Translations under genes and position numbers: made by a program
Notes under the pieces: generated by a model
The model's input: only the letters and a program-made list of their open reading frames with translations
Told to the model about the DNA's origin: nothing
The model's database searches: none
Shown here: positions 1 to 9,935 of the stretch, one piece after another
How positions within the stretch are numbered: position 1 is the stretch's first letter
How the letters are laid out: the number at the start of each line of letters is the position of its first letter
Source of the DNA: Galaxea fascicularis
Taxonomy: Eukaryota; Cnidaria; Anthozoa; Scleractinia; Euphylliidae
NCBI GenBank assembly: GCA_948470475.1
Contig: OX419346.1
Location: 2,585,231-2,649,230 of the forward strand
Direction: 5' to 3'
DNA: 64,000 bases

Positions 1-141
1 CGTGTGATTTTCACCGCGCGCTGGCGACGCGACAACTTCCGCATCACCATCGTAAGCAAAAAACGCTTGTGTAGCCGCGGCTTTAGCCTCATAAACAACT
101 TATCTTCAATTTAATTGACATTATGTGTCCTCCTTTTGCAG

Positions 142-172
142 CACGCCGGAAGAAAGAGATGATTGGGTTGAG
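142..172 (+). CDS. exon: end of first PH domain
   Basis: Acceptor CTTTTGCAG ends at 141 and donor GTATGA starts at 173. The first base completes an upstream codon; the rest reads TPEERDDWVE. Together with the next exon this is the C-terminal alpha helix of a PH domain, including the characteristic Trp. This is the first exon visible here; sequence 1-141 is intron. Confidence 0.75.
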
Positions 173-3100
173 GTATGATTCTAACTTTATGAGGTCAAAC
201 AGAGGTCTGAATCTAAATTGTCTTTACAATATCTTCGCCTGATGAACTTACGGGTAGTGAGAATAAGGAACGTGATCGCGAAATATGAAATGTTTTGTTG
301 TTAAAACTAGTTCCTCCCTCCACATGACCACCGTAAGAAACATACAGTTGGCAGAACAGCGGTAAAATATGAATATAGTTATCAAGGCTTTTCAAGGGTA
401 GCTTTAGTAATTACTTTGTCCTTGGAAGCATGAGAAGAATTTCTTAGTCTTGTGACTTCCCATTAAATCAAGACGGGCGGGAAGATAAGTTGTCGCTATA
501 TTTTTCAGTTTTAAATTTTAAATAGAGATAGAAAAAAAAAACTAATTTTATTCTATTTTTGGGATTTGAAGGCTCTGAATAAAGCGATAGATGAGGTGAC
601 AAAACGGAAGATAACATTTGTTAACAAGACAAGAGATGCACCTGGATTGGTTAGACATGTTTGTAAATTTACCTCATTCAAATTTTTCCTCATTCAAGTT
701 TCCTTCCTCGGTTTGCCAGATATTTTCTTTTACATTAGATATTTTTCTTCTTTTTTCTTCCTTTATTACTTCTTTCTTCCTCGTCTTCCTCCATCCTTCC
801 CTCCCCTAAAAACGGAAATTGCTTTCTCTCACACGGCATTCAATTATTTTAGCTGGAGCAAGAAGGCGATACGACTAAGCTTGGTGAAAAGGCTCCTGTA
901 TGGATACCAGACGCTCGTGTTACCATGTGTATGAGCTGTACAAAACCCTTCACCGTCACCAACAGAAGGCATCATTGTCGAGCGTGCGGCAATGTGAGTA
1001 TCAATAAAAATTAAAATGTGTTCTTCGGTAGACAGCCCTGAATGTCACGCTATGATTGCCTACCACGCTAAGCCCTGCACCTTTTCTTGCAGTTCATCAC
1101 TAAATTTTCTGCAATTCAGATTGGTTTAAATTGATCACGTGACCTAGTAGTCTTCATCCGTTGAGAGATACTATAACTAGTGTTCTTCCAGTGAAAATAC
1201 CCGGATGGACAGGACGTACAGTTCCGCAAAATGAGCCCTTTTCAGCAATTTTTTGTTTGGAACAAAACGTAGCGGTGAACATTAAAAACAATAAATGTTT
1301 CCGAGCCTATCGAACTGATAGTTGCCCCTCGGAATATGATTTCTTTAAAACTGGCATAAATATTAGATATGCCACAGTTACACTTGTAGGATACGCTCTT
1401 GTTGTAAAGTTGGTTAGAGTGTGGAAAATGGAGAGGAAGGGGTGTGTGGGCAATAAAATCAGCTATTTTCCTAAACTATCACGTTATTTCAGGTTGTTTG
1501 TGGATCCTGCTCTGAAAGCACTGCTCCGCTTGCGTACCTTGACTATACCCAGGCCAGGGTCTGCGACAAGTGTTATGATCTGTTACTCAAAGGTAAATAT
1601 GTAATCATCTTCAAGTTGGTTTTAAGCCTTATATTCTTTAGAGCGACTAGCATCTGATGTCTCCCTACAATATAACCAGTTAACCTGCAACTAATGAGAG
1701 TAAAGTAAGTGAACGTTGAAGGTGAAGTATTTTGATATTTAACTAAATTCTCCCACGGTTATTATGCGTGATATTTAGAGCAATGGGGAGAATAATTATG
1801 TTGATATCTGCACTACGAAAAGAACAGTAGCTAAGCTGATAGTCACTGGAAGTTGCTACTTTCTTTAAGCTCTCCTTGCCATCTTGAAATAGCAATTGAA
1901 ACAAAAACTAAGCTTAATGGAAGCTAAGCAAATATTTTGAGGCCATTCTGGTTTGGCAATACGAGAATACGCGGCGTAAGGTTTTCCAATGGAACAGATG
2001 CCCTGAGAACAGACCACAGAGGCGGCGGGGGTGACCTGGGACCAGTGCTTAGAATACCCTGGACCGAGTGTGTGAACTCCACATCACGGGTTTTGGCGGG
2101 ATGCCTCGATTTGTCCTCCAAAACGTTCCCAAAAGAATGCATTTTTCTGGGTATTCCTAGTAAACCGTACACTGGTCATTCGGATATTGCAGCAGAATGG
2201 AGGGAATGCTATTTCGTTCATTTCGAAAAGAACACGCCCATTGCAGTCCATTCTGAGTGTTCCTATTGCAGAATGTTATCAGAACGCGCCCAAAGTGAGG
2301 GCTAAAAACTCAACGATCTTTCAGCTTGCTGACAATTTTGATTTCTGGAATTGCGTTGTAAATTGTACTTAATACATCGGACTTTGCTTTGAACAACAAC
2401 CATCCAACTAACTAACCATTCTTTTGCCACAAATATAAAATACATGAAGACAGCTTTAAAGGAAAAAAAAACTTAATTTGGCGAAAAACTCACTGGAATG
2501 TAAATACTAAACGAGTTGAGGTTTTCGTGGCATTTGGAATATAACGTGGAAATTCGCTTGACCAACGTTTGGTTTGTCTTCGAGGAACTGTCATGAGTGT
2601 TGTGTGGTTGTCTTTGCAGAGTTTCACACAGATGAAATACACGTTGATCTAGAGGAACCCGCCGCGCTGCCTCCGTTATTACAAGAAGCAGACACTGCAG
2701 AAAAGCTCCTACGAAAACCGACAAAGTTTGAGATGATGCGTCGATTTAAGAGCAGAAAAACGAAGAGAAAGTCACAGATAATGCATCCAACTCACTTAAC
2801 AGAGGTGGGTAGCCTGTGCCACTGTAATGGAAGTTTGTTCAAATTGTGAAGAAGTGCTTCCTTCTGTTATACGGTCGGCCCGTGTACCACATAGAGGTAG
2901 ATTTCAAATGAATACTTGGAAGTAAAGATGCTATGACAGAACTGGCTAACTTTTACGAGCTGCCATCTGTTTCCTCCTAATCAGCCGTGACCGTAGAGAA
3001 CCGCAATTAGTTTCTATGCACGTCACATGTCTTCAAGGTTCCATTGTTGCAAATACATCTTTGAGTTTTTTCCACATTTCATGACAGTGAATGATGTATA

Positions 3101-6100
3101 CGAAATAAATTATATGTGAACTGCGGAAATGAAATTAAATGAAGATTGAATGATCCTCGCAGTTGTGAACGCAATTTATGCAATTGCTTATAAAAGCCCG
3201 AAAAAAAAAATTCAGGACTTCAACCCGGTTTGAACCCGTGACCTCGCGATACTGGTGCGATGCTCTAACCAACGAGGACCATTCTTCATTTGATTACGTG
3301 ACAGTGCACCGTTATCCCTTAAGAGTGACGAATGTTTCATTTCTCCTTATGGTAATACTGCTCAATCAAACATGAAGGCTGTGAGAAAAAAGGAAGTGAT
3401 CAACAAGTTATAAAGACCTTGATCGTTAAACAAATTCTCCTCAGTATTTCCAAAGAAAATATACAAACCAACGGTGTGGAGAATATACATTCTGATATTA
3501 GAGTTGAAAGGGTAACTGGTAATTTCAGGCTATGCTTGAAATCATACAGTTCTCTTGTGAAAGCTGTTAGTAGTACACCTCTCTGTTACTACACGTTTAT
3601 AACGCTGTGCAGGGCAGTGCATCTTATATTGAAAACTAATCAAAAGTACCTTTCCGTGGTATTGTTTATTAGGCCGTGTAAGGTGGTTCTCGGTTTTGAG
3701 TCTGTGGATGAAATCCTAAAGTGCGACTATTCAAATGAAAGCTACTGAGCAGGTCTTTCCTGTGGTGCTGTTTATTGAGTTGTACAAGATGGTTCTAGGT
3801 TTTGAGTCTGTAGATGAAATCCTAAAGTGTGACTATTCAAGTGAAAGCTACTGAGCAATGCTTTCTTGTGGTGCTCTTTATTGAGTTGCACAAGATGGTT
3901 CTAACTTTTGAGTCTGTGGATCAGATCCTCAAGTGTAACCATTCAAATAAAAGCCATCGAGTAGTTATTTCTTGAGGTGCAGTGAAGAGGGGGAAAGGTG
4001 GCTCTAATTTTTGAGTCTCTGGATGAAATTCCAAAGCTTGATCATTCAAAGGAAAGCTGTAATCCTGTGGCACTATTCGTTATGCTATTCAAAATTGTTC
4101 TGTGGTGAAATTCGTATGTTTGGCCTATCGAATGAAGCTAGCGATCAATATATTATGTGCTTCCCATTTCAGTACTCTGTACAGGGAAAAAACTTGGTCT
4201 GTAACTTATAGTGCGGACCCAGAGAACGAGGTTATTAAGAGGTATTAATAATGGTGATAACGAAGACGTTGACGGTGTTGATGATGATGATGATGATGGT
4301 GATGATGGTGGTGGTGGTGGTGATGGTGGTGGTGATGGCGATGATGGTGATGATGATGGTGATGATGATGGTGATTATGGTGGTGATGATGATGGCGATG
4401 ATGATGATGATTGTGATGATGTTTCAAGGGGTTGCAGCCTCTGCTTGCTTATAGGAGACACTGACTTCCAATTAAAATCTTAAGAACTTTAAACTGATTG
4501 ATTGCTTCTCTTTACTATATTCAGGTTGTAGCTAATCAAGAGGGCATTCAAATGAGTGGATATTTGAGGTGTAAGAAAGGAAGATACGGCTGGAAGAAGT
4601 CCTGGTTTGTTCTTAAAGACAGTGTGGTCTACTCCTACAAAGCCAGCTCGGTAAGTCGTACATTTTTACACAATATCACTCGACATAGACGTTTTTCAAC
4701 CAAAATTACTTTTTTAATAATCGGTTGAAGTGGTGGCTGTTCGCATCAACTCGCCATATTGTCAAAATTTCAGTATCCGCTAATCACTGGCACCTGCAAA
4801 AAGAATCGGTACGAATCAGTGATCTTAAATGAAGACGTTAACTTATAGACCGTCCCAGTTGTGGACGCTACCCAGAAGCCAAGAGGAGAAATGACCTGTA
4901 TTACAAGTCTTTTTGTTGTGAGGTAGTCGTCAATCTCTGATTCTGCGTCAGTGTGATCCTTATCATGCGCTTTCATCTCTTGAACAGAATACCGAGATAT
5001 TTTTATTTCTTCAATATTTTATTGAAGAAACCAAGCATTTTTCAAAAGGTAGAATTTTGTAACGTACCACCTTTCAGCATCCTTTTTTGTATTCTTTTTC
5101 TATTACTCCATTTTTATTGAACTGTTTCTGAAGTGATACAAGTGGTGGAAAAGAGAATTAACTCTGGAGTGTAAATTAAAGTGCTAATAGAAGTCCATGA
5201 AAAACCCACTGGGCGTTAGCCCTAGTAAAGGGTATCAGGGAACCACGCGAGGCAAAGAAAAAATTCTTATGACCTCGGTGGGAATCGAACCCACGACCTC
5301 CGGATTAGATCTACCGTTGCTCTGCCGACTAAGCTACGAGGTCGGACAGAGAAAGTCGGGAACGATTAAGATGGTGAATCGCGGCGAAGAGAAAGTAAGG
5401 GTACATAGATATGTTGTGCCGCGTAGCACTATAAACTATACCCTTTACTAGGGCTAACGCCCAGTGGGTTTTTCATGGGTTTCTCTTAGCACTTCAATTT
5501 ACACTTCAGAGTTAATTCTTTGTTCCACCACTTGTATGTGTTTATAGTGCTACGCGGCACAACATATCTATGTTTCTGAAGTGAGCCCCCTTTTGTCAGC
5601 CATAGTGCTCTTGGGGCAAACTTCGCGACTAACTATTTGTAAATAATATTAAAAAAAAACTGAGCTTGTGTGGGGGTCGAACCCATGACTTCAGCGCTAC
5701 AAATTTCAACAAGCCAACTGGGCTAGCGGGTCATTTTGTTGGTGTAAACAGGTTTAAAAGCTTCCCAAGTTTTTCGCATTTTCTAAAAAGTTAAAATCGT
5801 GAGTTTGACGGCTAAAAGAAATATGTATAGCAACAGATTGTGTCTCTGTTGTATATGCAGTGCAAGTGCTTTTAATTTCTCGTGATAAATGTACCTATAA
5901 ATAATGTGCATGCGTTATTTGACCTGTTGTTTGCAATCACAGGAACTTACGGTGCATGCATATCTTGCAATCTCCGCAGTATAATAGCTGCGTTGAGTTT
6001 GGTAACGAACTGTCAGAGAAATCAATAGCACCATTTTCGTTTGTTTTTGTACTTTTTCTTTCAGGATGTAGTGGCTCTTGACACTTTGCCTGTACTTGGT

Positions 6101-6965
6101 TATACAATTGATGACTTAGGGAAGGTATGAATGTCTGCTTTACTTACATTATGACCGGAAGCGGATATTTTGTGTCGATACATAGCTAATAGTTGCTCTA
6201 CGTTGCACTGTTTCTTGATAGGAAGGTGATGACTTTGTATTCCAACTGAAACACAAAGGTGTACCGCCTATGATATTCAAAGCAGATAACGAAACTTCGG
6301 CTAAAAGGTAATTTTTTAGATTATTTTCCGACACAAAAATTAACGTTCGTAATGCTGGCGGATTGATTCATTTTGTCATGATTTTGGTGATGATGATGAT
6401 GACGTTGATGTTGATGGCGGTGCTGGTGATGATGATGATAATGATGTCGTCACGTCCCTTACTAAATTATCTGATTCTGATTGGTAAACTCTATTTATGT
6501 GACGGCAGAAAGAATTGTGTAACTGTTTCAAATTTAAAGTTAGGATTAAATATGAAACAGAAAAAATTAGATCCACTACAAATAATAAATTGGAAATCTT
6601 CTACAAAAAACGGCCTAAGGGTCAATTCCCCCTCTGAACTTGTTCGTGTCTGTGTCTTTATTTTTAAAACTGTAATAAGACCCAACCTTAAGAAATGCTT
6701 TTACCAGCATCTGCGTAGCTGTTACTGGTAACTGACTTCTTTTTTTGTTTTTCTTCTCTGTTTTCCCTCTGTGTTCATATATTTATTGTCATTTTGATAA
6801 AAAAAAACTTAACAAAAATAATGATGATGATGATATGATGATGACGACGACGACGACTATGATGATGATGGTGATGATGATGACGACGATGATGATGATG
6901 ATGATGATTATTATTATTATTATTTTAGGTGGATAGAAGAACTGACGAAAGCGACCACAATGTAA
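142..6965 (+). CDS. FGD-like PH-FYVE-PH protein, 3' part of gene (spliced, 5' incomplete)
   Basis: Nine exons join in frame: 142-172, 572-649, 853-993, 1493-1592, 2620-2804, 4525-4650, 6065-6124, 6222-6307, 6929-6965 (843 nt after one base of a preceding codon, 280 residues plus TAA). All introns are GT-AG and every phase agrees. Order of parts: last helix of a PH domain (ERDDWVEALNKAIDE), FYVE finger (WIPD, RRHHCRACG, ARVCDKC), basic linker, C-terminal PH domain ending in WIEELTKAT. Known of the family: FGD1-6 are DH-PH-FYVE-PH guanine-nucleotide exchange factors for Cdc42-type GTPases, where FYVE and PH bind phosphoinositides. The DH domain is not in the window and is presumed upstream. Segment LPVLGYTI resembles FGD5/FGD6-type second PH domains, but I do not assign a paralogue. 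No UTR boundary or promoter can be fixed. Confidence 0.85.
572..649 (+). CDS. exon: PH helix end and linker to FYVE
   Basis: Reads ALNKAIDEVTKRKITF followed by VNKTRDAPGL. It continues the PH helix of the previous exon. The start after TTTGAAG is well supported by frame. The donor is the weak point: GTTAGA at 650 keeps phase 0 with the FYVE exon, but GTGACA at 596 would also keep phase, giving a shorter exon. Confidence 0.65.
853..993 (+). CDS. exon: first half of FYVE zinc finger
   Basis: Forty-seven codons in phase 0. Contains the FYVE signatures WIPD and RRHHCRACG and the first four Cys ligands (CMSC and CRAC). The RRHHCR motif is the PtdIns3P-binding basic patch of classical FYVE domains and is intact. 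Acceptor TTATTTTAG, donor GTGAGT. Confidence 0.92.
994..2619 (+). other. introns after the two FYVE exons
   Basis: Introns 994-1492 and 1593-2619. Only unique-looking AT-rich sequence with one more GC-rich patch (about 1960-2300). An open frame of about 120 codons on the + strand in that patch resembles no family I know and lacks codon or motif support, so it is treated as chance. Confidence 0.6.
1493..1592 (+). CDS. exon: second half of FYVE zinc finger
   Basis: Reads VVCGSCSESTAPLAYLDYTQ then ARVCDKCYDLLLK, supplying the last four Cys ligands (CGSC and CDKC) and the RVC motif. Acceptor TTATTTCAG, donor GTAAAT. The exon ends in phase 1. Confidence 0.92.
2620..2804 (+). CDS. exon: linker between FYVE and C-terminal PH
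   Basis: Sixty-two codons with the carried base. The first half is acidic and proline-leucine rich (VDLEEPAALPPLLQEAD); the second half is strongly basic (RRFKSRKTKRK), which could be a membrane-contact or nuclear-localisation patch (inference). Acceptor GTCTTTGCAG, donor GTGGGT. Low-complexity linkers of this kind separate FYVE and PH2 in FGD proteins. Confidence 0.8.
3076..3281 (-). mobile_element. tRNA-headed SINE-like element
   Basis: Minus strand. The head at about 3212-3281 reads as a tRNA-like region with GGTTAGAGCA in the D-arm position and a B-box-like GGTTCAAACC (+ strand 3227-3236). The body follows (+ strand 3076-3211) and includes GAATGATCCTCGCAGTTGTG and a TTTTTTTTTT run. I recall this family as dispersed in anthozoan genomes, from memory only. 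It lies inside the intron before the PH exon. Boundaries are approximate and I did not find a clear target duplication. Confidence 0.6.
3640..4090 (+). repeat. ~104-bp imperfect intronic tandem repeat, about four copies
   Basis: The core TTTTGAGTCTGTGGATGAAA with the following AGTGTGACTATTCAAATGAA and CTTTCCTGTGGTGCTGTTTA recurs near 3690, 3795, 3900 and 4005. Copies 1 and 2 are close to each other; copies 3 and 4 have diverged. It lies wholly in the intron upstream of exon 4525-4650. Not coding. Confidence 0.75.
4275..4425 (+). repeat. GAT/GGT trinucleotide microsatellite
   Basis: About 150 bp of GAT, GGT and GGC triplets. Translated it gives runs of Asp/Gly or Met/Val on one strand and His on the other, all artefacts. 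Intronic. Confidence 0.9.
4525..4650 (+). CDS. exon: C-terminal PH domain, strands 1-3
   Basis: Forty-two codons in phase 0: after VVANQEGIQ comes MSGYLRCKKGRYGWKKSWFV then LKDSVVYSYKASS, the typical PH start (GYL, KKSWFVL, LYxYK-like). Acceptor CTATATTCAG, donor GTAAGT. A GAT/GGT microsatellite lies about 100 bp upstream in the intron. Confidence 0.9.
5137..5570. mobile_element. fold-back SINE-like insertion with 14-bp target duplication
   Basis: The 14-mer TGTTTCTGAAGTGA occurs at 5123-5136 and 5571-5584, bracketing the element. Inside, an arm of about 100 bp (5137-5235, containing CCCACTGGGCGTTAGCCCTA) is repeated inverted at about 5438-5537. A 34-bp segment with GTGCCGCGTAGCACTATAAA (5402-5435) is repeated inverted at 5538-5570. 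Between the arms is a minus-strand tRNA-like head. A 14-bp duplication fits LINE-mediated retroposition better than a DNA transposon, so I read it as a dimeric or rearranged SINE. It sits in the intron between exons 4525-4650 and 6065-6124. Confidence 0.75.
5271..5343 (-). other. tRNA-like head inside the fold-back element (tRNA pseudogene)
   Basis: Minus strand, 73 nt. The ends GACCTCG and CGAGGTC pair perfectly as a 7-bp acceptor stem, the D-arm reads GCTTAGTCGGCAGAGC, and the T-arm is GTGGGTTCGATTCCCAC with a perfect 5-bp stem. The anticodon arm cannot be folded into a clean 5-bp stem with U33, so a working tRNA is unlikely. A- and B-box matches suggest an internal Pol III promoter. Confidence 0.65.
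5660..5732 (-). other. degenerate tRNA-like sequence (SINE head or tRNA pseudogene)
   Basis: Minus strand reads GACCCGCTAGCCCAGTTGGC at the start and contains GGGTTCGACCCCC. It therefore has A-box-like (TAGCCCAGTTGG) and B-box-like (GGTTCGACCCC) motifs. The acceptor ends do not pair. A short A-run flanks it on the left. Intronic. Confidence 0.5.
6065..6124 (+). CDS. exon: C-terminal PH domain, middle strands
   Basis: Twenty codons, DVVALDTLPVLGYTIDDLGK, phase 0 at both ends. The LPVLGYT stretch is typical of FGD second PH domains. Acceptor CTTTCAG, donor GTATGA. Confidence 0.88.
6222..6307 (+). CDS. exon: C-terminal PH domain, late strands
   Basis: Reads EGDDFVFQLKHKGVPPMIFK then ADNETSAKR. 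It carries the F-x-L and acidic turn preceding the final PH helix. Only a 97-bp intron separates it from the previous exon. Acceptor TCTTGATAG, donor GTAATT; ends after two bases of a codon. Confidence 0.88.
6384..6447 (+). repeat. GAT-rich microsatellite
   Basis: Imperfect GAT/GTT/GGC triplets in the last intron of the FYVE-PH gene. The open frames over it are low-complexity artefacts. Confidence 0.85.
6820..6926 (+). repeat. GAT/GAC then TTA microsatellite abutting the last splice acceptor
   Basis: Triplets GAT and GAC from about 6820 pass into five or more TTA units and end in TTTTAG, which is the acceptor of the last coding exon. The repeat thus supplies the branch/pyrimidine region of a real splice site. 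Confidence 0.88.
6929..6965 (+). CDS. last exon: final PH helix and stop
   Basis: Completes the Arg codon and reads WIEELTKATTM then TAA at 6963-6965. The Trp is the invariant residue of the PH C-terminal helix. The acceptor is made of a TTATTATT microsatellite ending in TTTTAG, so the pyrimidine tract is unusually purine-interrupted. Confidence 0.82.
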
Positions 6966-9254
6966 CGCCGAGTCCCACGTTTTCCTGTGGAGCAGTACCG
7001 CTGTCCTAACAGTCGTGCAGTCACGCATAAGAGGCCTCCGAACAAAATGTCACGGGCGTGTCGGTGAAAGCCTTGTGAGTAACTTCAAAGAACATTGGGA
7101 TTGGGGTTGCCGCATCCTTTCGGAGAATTCTCTCCGGGACAAAACGAAATATACAATTTAACGTTATTTTACAATTATGAAATATTTTTCAGCAATTATG
7201 CTATTTACAGAGAAAAATTATTACCATAATCAGAAAAGCTTGGAAGCCGCAGCTACGAGCGAAGTTTTTGGCCTGCAGAGGTAACATCAGGTTTCCGAAA
7301 AAAAAAAATCTCGTCAAGTGTGCGTTCAGAATCCTTGTTGTAGCCCGTTACGTTGAGTCGATTTGCAAAGTGTTCAACAAGCAGAATATTGATGCGACAA
7401 AATAGTGAGTTACATCGCCTTAGGCTAGCTACATTTGCGACTTTCTCTACGTGCTAGTGACACGACTTTTTCGGCAAATTGCGTCGTCTTTGGAAACAAA
7501 AGATCGCTCTTGCAGCTCTGGTTGAAACGTATGTGTACAGTTATTTCAGTACTGTTTCGAACAGCCAGTATTCAGTTGTAACGCAAGTATCTTCTGCGGC
7601 AAAACTTTCGTGGGCGCTGGATCAATAATTAATGAACGGCTGAACGAAATGAGTCAGAAGAACACTTTTGAAACCACTTGTGTTTAACTTGTTCAGCCCA
7701 AATACCAACATACACATTCTTCTCTCTAGTTTCCATTTGTCTCTTATGGTACATGTTGGGAGAATCTGTGTAAACGTCAAGGTATTTTTTTCTCTGATGG
7801 TCATCTACTATTTTGTCGTATACTAAATGTTTGATCAAGTGGTGATCCTGATGGGAGAAAGTTGATACTGGTCACTCATAGCCCTCGCCAAAAATGTCGT
7901 AGCCTTTGTAGAGAGAAACGATAATTTGGATCATTGAATTCACTAGAAGTATGACTATAATTGAGATAAGAACTTTGGTTAGACTTACGGTAAACTCTAT
8001 TACTTTGTCTGACAAGAAAGTTTGCGATACACTCAAAAGATAGGGAATCTTTTATAAATAATTACGTGGATTTTTACGGAATAGGAAGATGAAACTTATA
8101 CAGGTATTTTTAACCAAGTGTCTTAAAAACCAAACGCAAATTGATTACTCCTGTCAATCACAACTTGCGTGAACCAATCAGAATTCAAAGCAAACAAATG
8201 TAGCCGGCGCCAAGCGCGGGAAAATCCGAGGATGCAAGTCACGATTGGCTTTGGTTTTGCTTCTCATTGGTTGAAAAAGTGGCGCGAATTTTGTTTACCA
8301 ATCACAGAGCAATACCAGAGCAAACGCGAGAAGTACTTACGACGCTCAATTTTTTGAAGCCTTAAATGTAGAGTTTAAAGGAGAAGAAAATTTACGTCTA
8401 TCATAGAATTTCTGTGAGGTATTCATGTTTTTGCCCAGCCAGAAAACAGTAAATAGTTTAAACTTAATGTCCTTTTTCGCTTGTCCTTTCAGCTGTGGGA
8501 ATTATTAGCCATCCATAACATGCTTGTAAATAATGCCAATTTGCCTTTCAGTTCTCAGGGATAGTGCCTTAACTGTGTCCTTGACTGTCGAAACTTGTTC
8601 GTTGTGAAATTGATTCCTAAAGAAGTGGAAATTCTTATGAACGGATCGTTTTCCAAGTTGCTAATTAATGCGTGTCTTCCCTCCACGAGAAAAACTCTGC
8701 TTGTACAAAATTCTGTTAAGGTCAATTGAGACTGTAAAAATGGGTAGTTACTAAGCGTCGAGAAAGAAAATAAAAAAGAAAGTCGAGGATGCATTTTTTT
8801 AGCTGAACCATAATTGTGACTTCAATTCTTCTGCATTACGCTGCATAAATCTAGCAAAATTCGCAAGGCTGGGCGTTAACAGCTTTCAGGGTTTCAGGTC
8901 AGGTAGTTGTACGAGATTCCTTTGTAACAACAAAACTTTGATTCTGGAACCATGCTCTTGATACTGTAAAACCTCAGGACGCCAATTATTGCACGCAGTA
9001 CAGTGTAAAGCTGCGCAGTAATTATTCGCATATTAGGAAATATTACAATTTACAAAAGTATTAGTCGTCAATAATTTTAGAGAATTTATTTCCCAGAGAA
9101 GGCTTTTATTTTTATTAAGAGTTTCAAACCTATTAGAGATTTATTACTAATCAGAGGTTTCATTGTAGATATACAAAGTATACTTTGAATAAAACCAATT
9201 TAATTTTGCTGGCATCTGACTTTATATTGTCTGCGAGTTAGATCCAACACTTTC
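6966..9254 (+). other. 3' flank of the FYVE-PH gene; no other gene seen
   Basis: Presumed 3' UTR followed by intergenic DNA. Possible AATAAA signals occur near 8768 and at 9188-9193, but nothing shows which, if any, is used. No convincing open frame. A motif cluster at 8173-8302 is listed separately. Confidence 0.45.
8173..8302. promoter_or_regulatory. cluster of CCAAT boxes and E2F-like sites
   Basis: Four CCAAT boxes, two in each orientation (8173-8177, 8298-8302 direct; 8244-8248, 8266-8270 inverted). They surround GCGCGGGAAA (8214-8223) and GGCGCGAA (8281-8288), both E2F-like. The composition stands out from the AT-rich flanks. It could be a promoter or simply part of a dispersed repeat; no transcript start is visible. 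Confidence 0.3.
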
Positions 9255-9475
9255 TGGTCTGCGTAATGGACGCGGGAGAGGTAGACGCGCGCGCGATCAC
9301 ATGTCCTCCTACCCGCGCACGTCGGAGACCGCTTCTACGCTTGTGGGAGCTATTCTTTGTTATTCACGCGTGCGCATGCGACTGGCCTTCGCACTATTGC
9401 TTCTTATGGTGAAATAATGACAGTACGCCAAGATGAAATTGAAGCCTTTTCTGCTTGGATTAGAGTCCCTTTCGG
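9255..9475. promoter_or_regulatory. CpG-rich patch with NRF1-like site and possible first exon
   Basis: About 9268-9380 is rich in CG dinucleotides (GACGCGCGCGCGATC and others) in an otherwise AT-rich region, and ends with TGCGCATGCG (9371-9380), close to the NRF1 consensus. Just downstream, ATG at 9418 opens a short frame (MTVRQDEIEAFSAWIRVPF) reaching a possible donor GTAACG at 9476. No later exon was identified, so the coding part is weak. Confidence 0.28.
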
Positions 9476-9705
9476 TAACGAAGGGCTCTGCTCATAAAGG
9501 CCGCTTTCAAATTCAACCCGAATTTCTTGTTATCAGTAAAAGGATGAACGTCTGTGCTCTGTTTCAGAAAGATCGATAGCATATCCAAGGTATCTATGAC
9601 AAGGCTCATGTTTGTTTGTTTGTTAGATACGGGGACTTTTTTTTATTAGCTATCGTAATTTTTTGCGGTGCTTATGTGTTGCGGCAACAACTGAAAGATA
9701 TATGT

Positions 9706-9935
9706 CATGGAACGACGGGTCTATTTTATAGGTCACATTCCACAGGTCAAAGTACAGGTCACCGTGCTACAGATAAATAAACAAGCCCAAAAGAATCTCC
9801 TAGCCCTAATCACTACTATCCAAAATTTGTTTTAAATCGATGTCAAACTGTTTGGCTTAGTTGCCAATCGATAAAACAGTGACCTGTACCTCTGACCTGT
9901 GTAATGTGACCTGTAAAATAGATCCGGCCGCCATG
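9706..9935. mobile_element. 230-bp MITE-like element with ~55-65-bp inverted ends
   Basis: The left arm starts CATGGAACGACGGGTCTATT; the right arm, reversed, starts CATGGCGGCCGGATCTATTT. The arms stay similar for about 55-65 bp, including three AGGTCA motifs in each. No transposase and no clear target duplication (flanks GATATATGT and AAATTGTGC). Confidence 0.7.

Noticed and set aside
1937..2305. Open frame of about 120 codons on the + strand, overlapped by one on the - strand
   Set aside because: Lies in an intron, has no recognisable motif, and joining it would break the consistent exon phases.
4245..4454. Open frames with poly-Asp/Gly, poly-Met/Val and poly-His
   Set aside because: They are translations of a GAT/GGT microsatellite inside an intron.
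5271..5343. Functional tRNA gene
   Set aside because: Acceptor and T stems are good, but the anticodon arm does not fold and the sequence is inside a mobile element.
6376..7028. Open frames over Met/Thr, Ser/Pro and Ile/Val runs
   Set aside because: Low-complexity translations of triplet microsatellites; the region is the last intron and the 3' end of the FYVE-PH gene.
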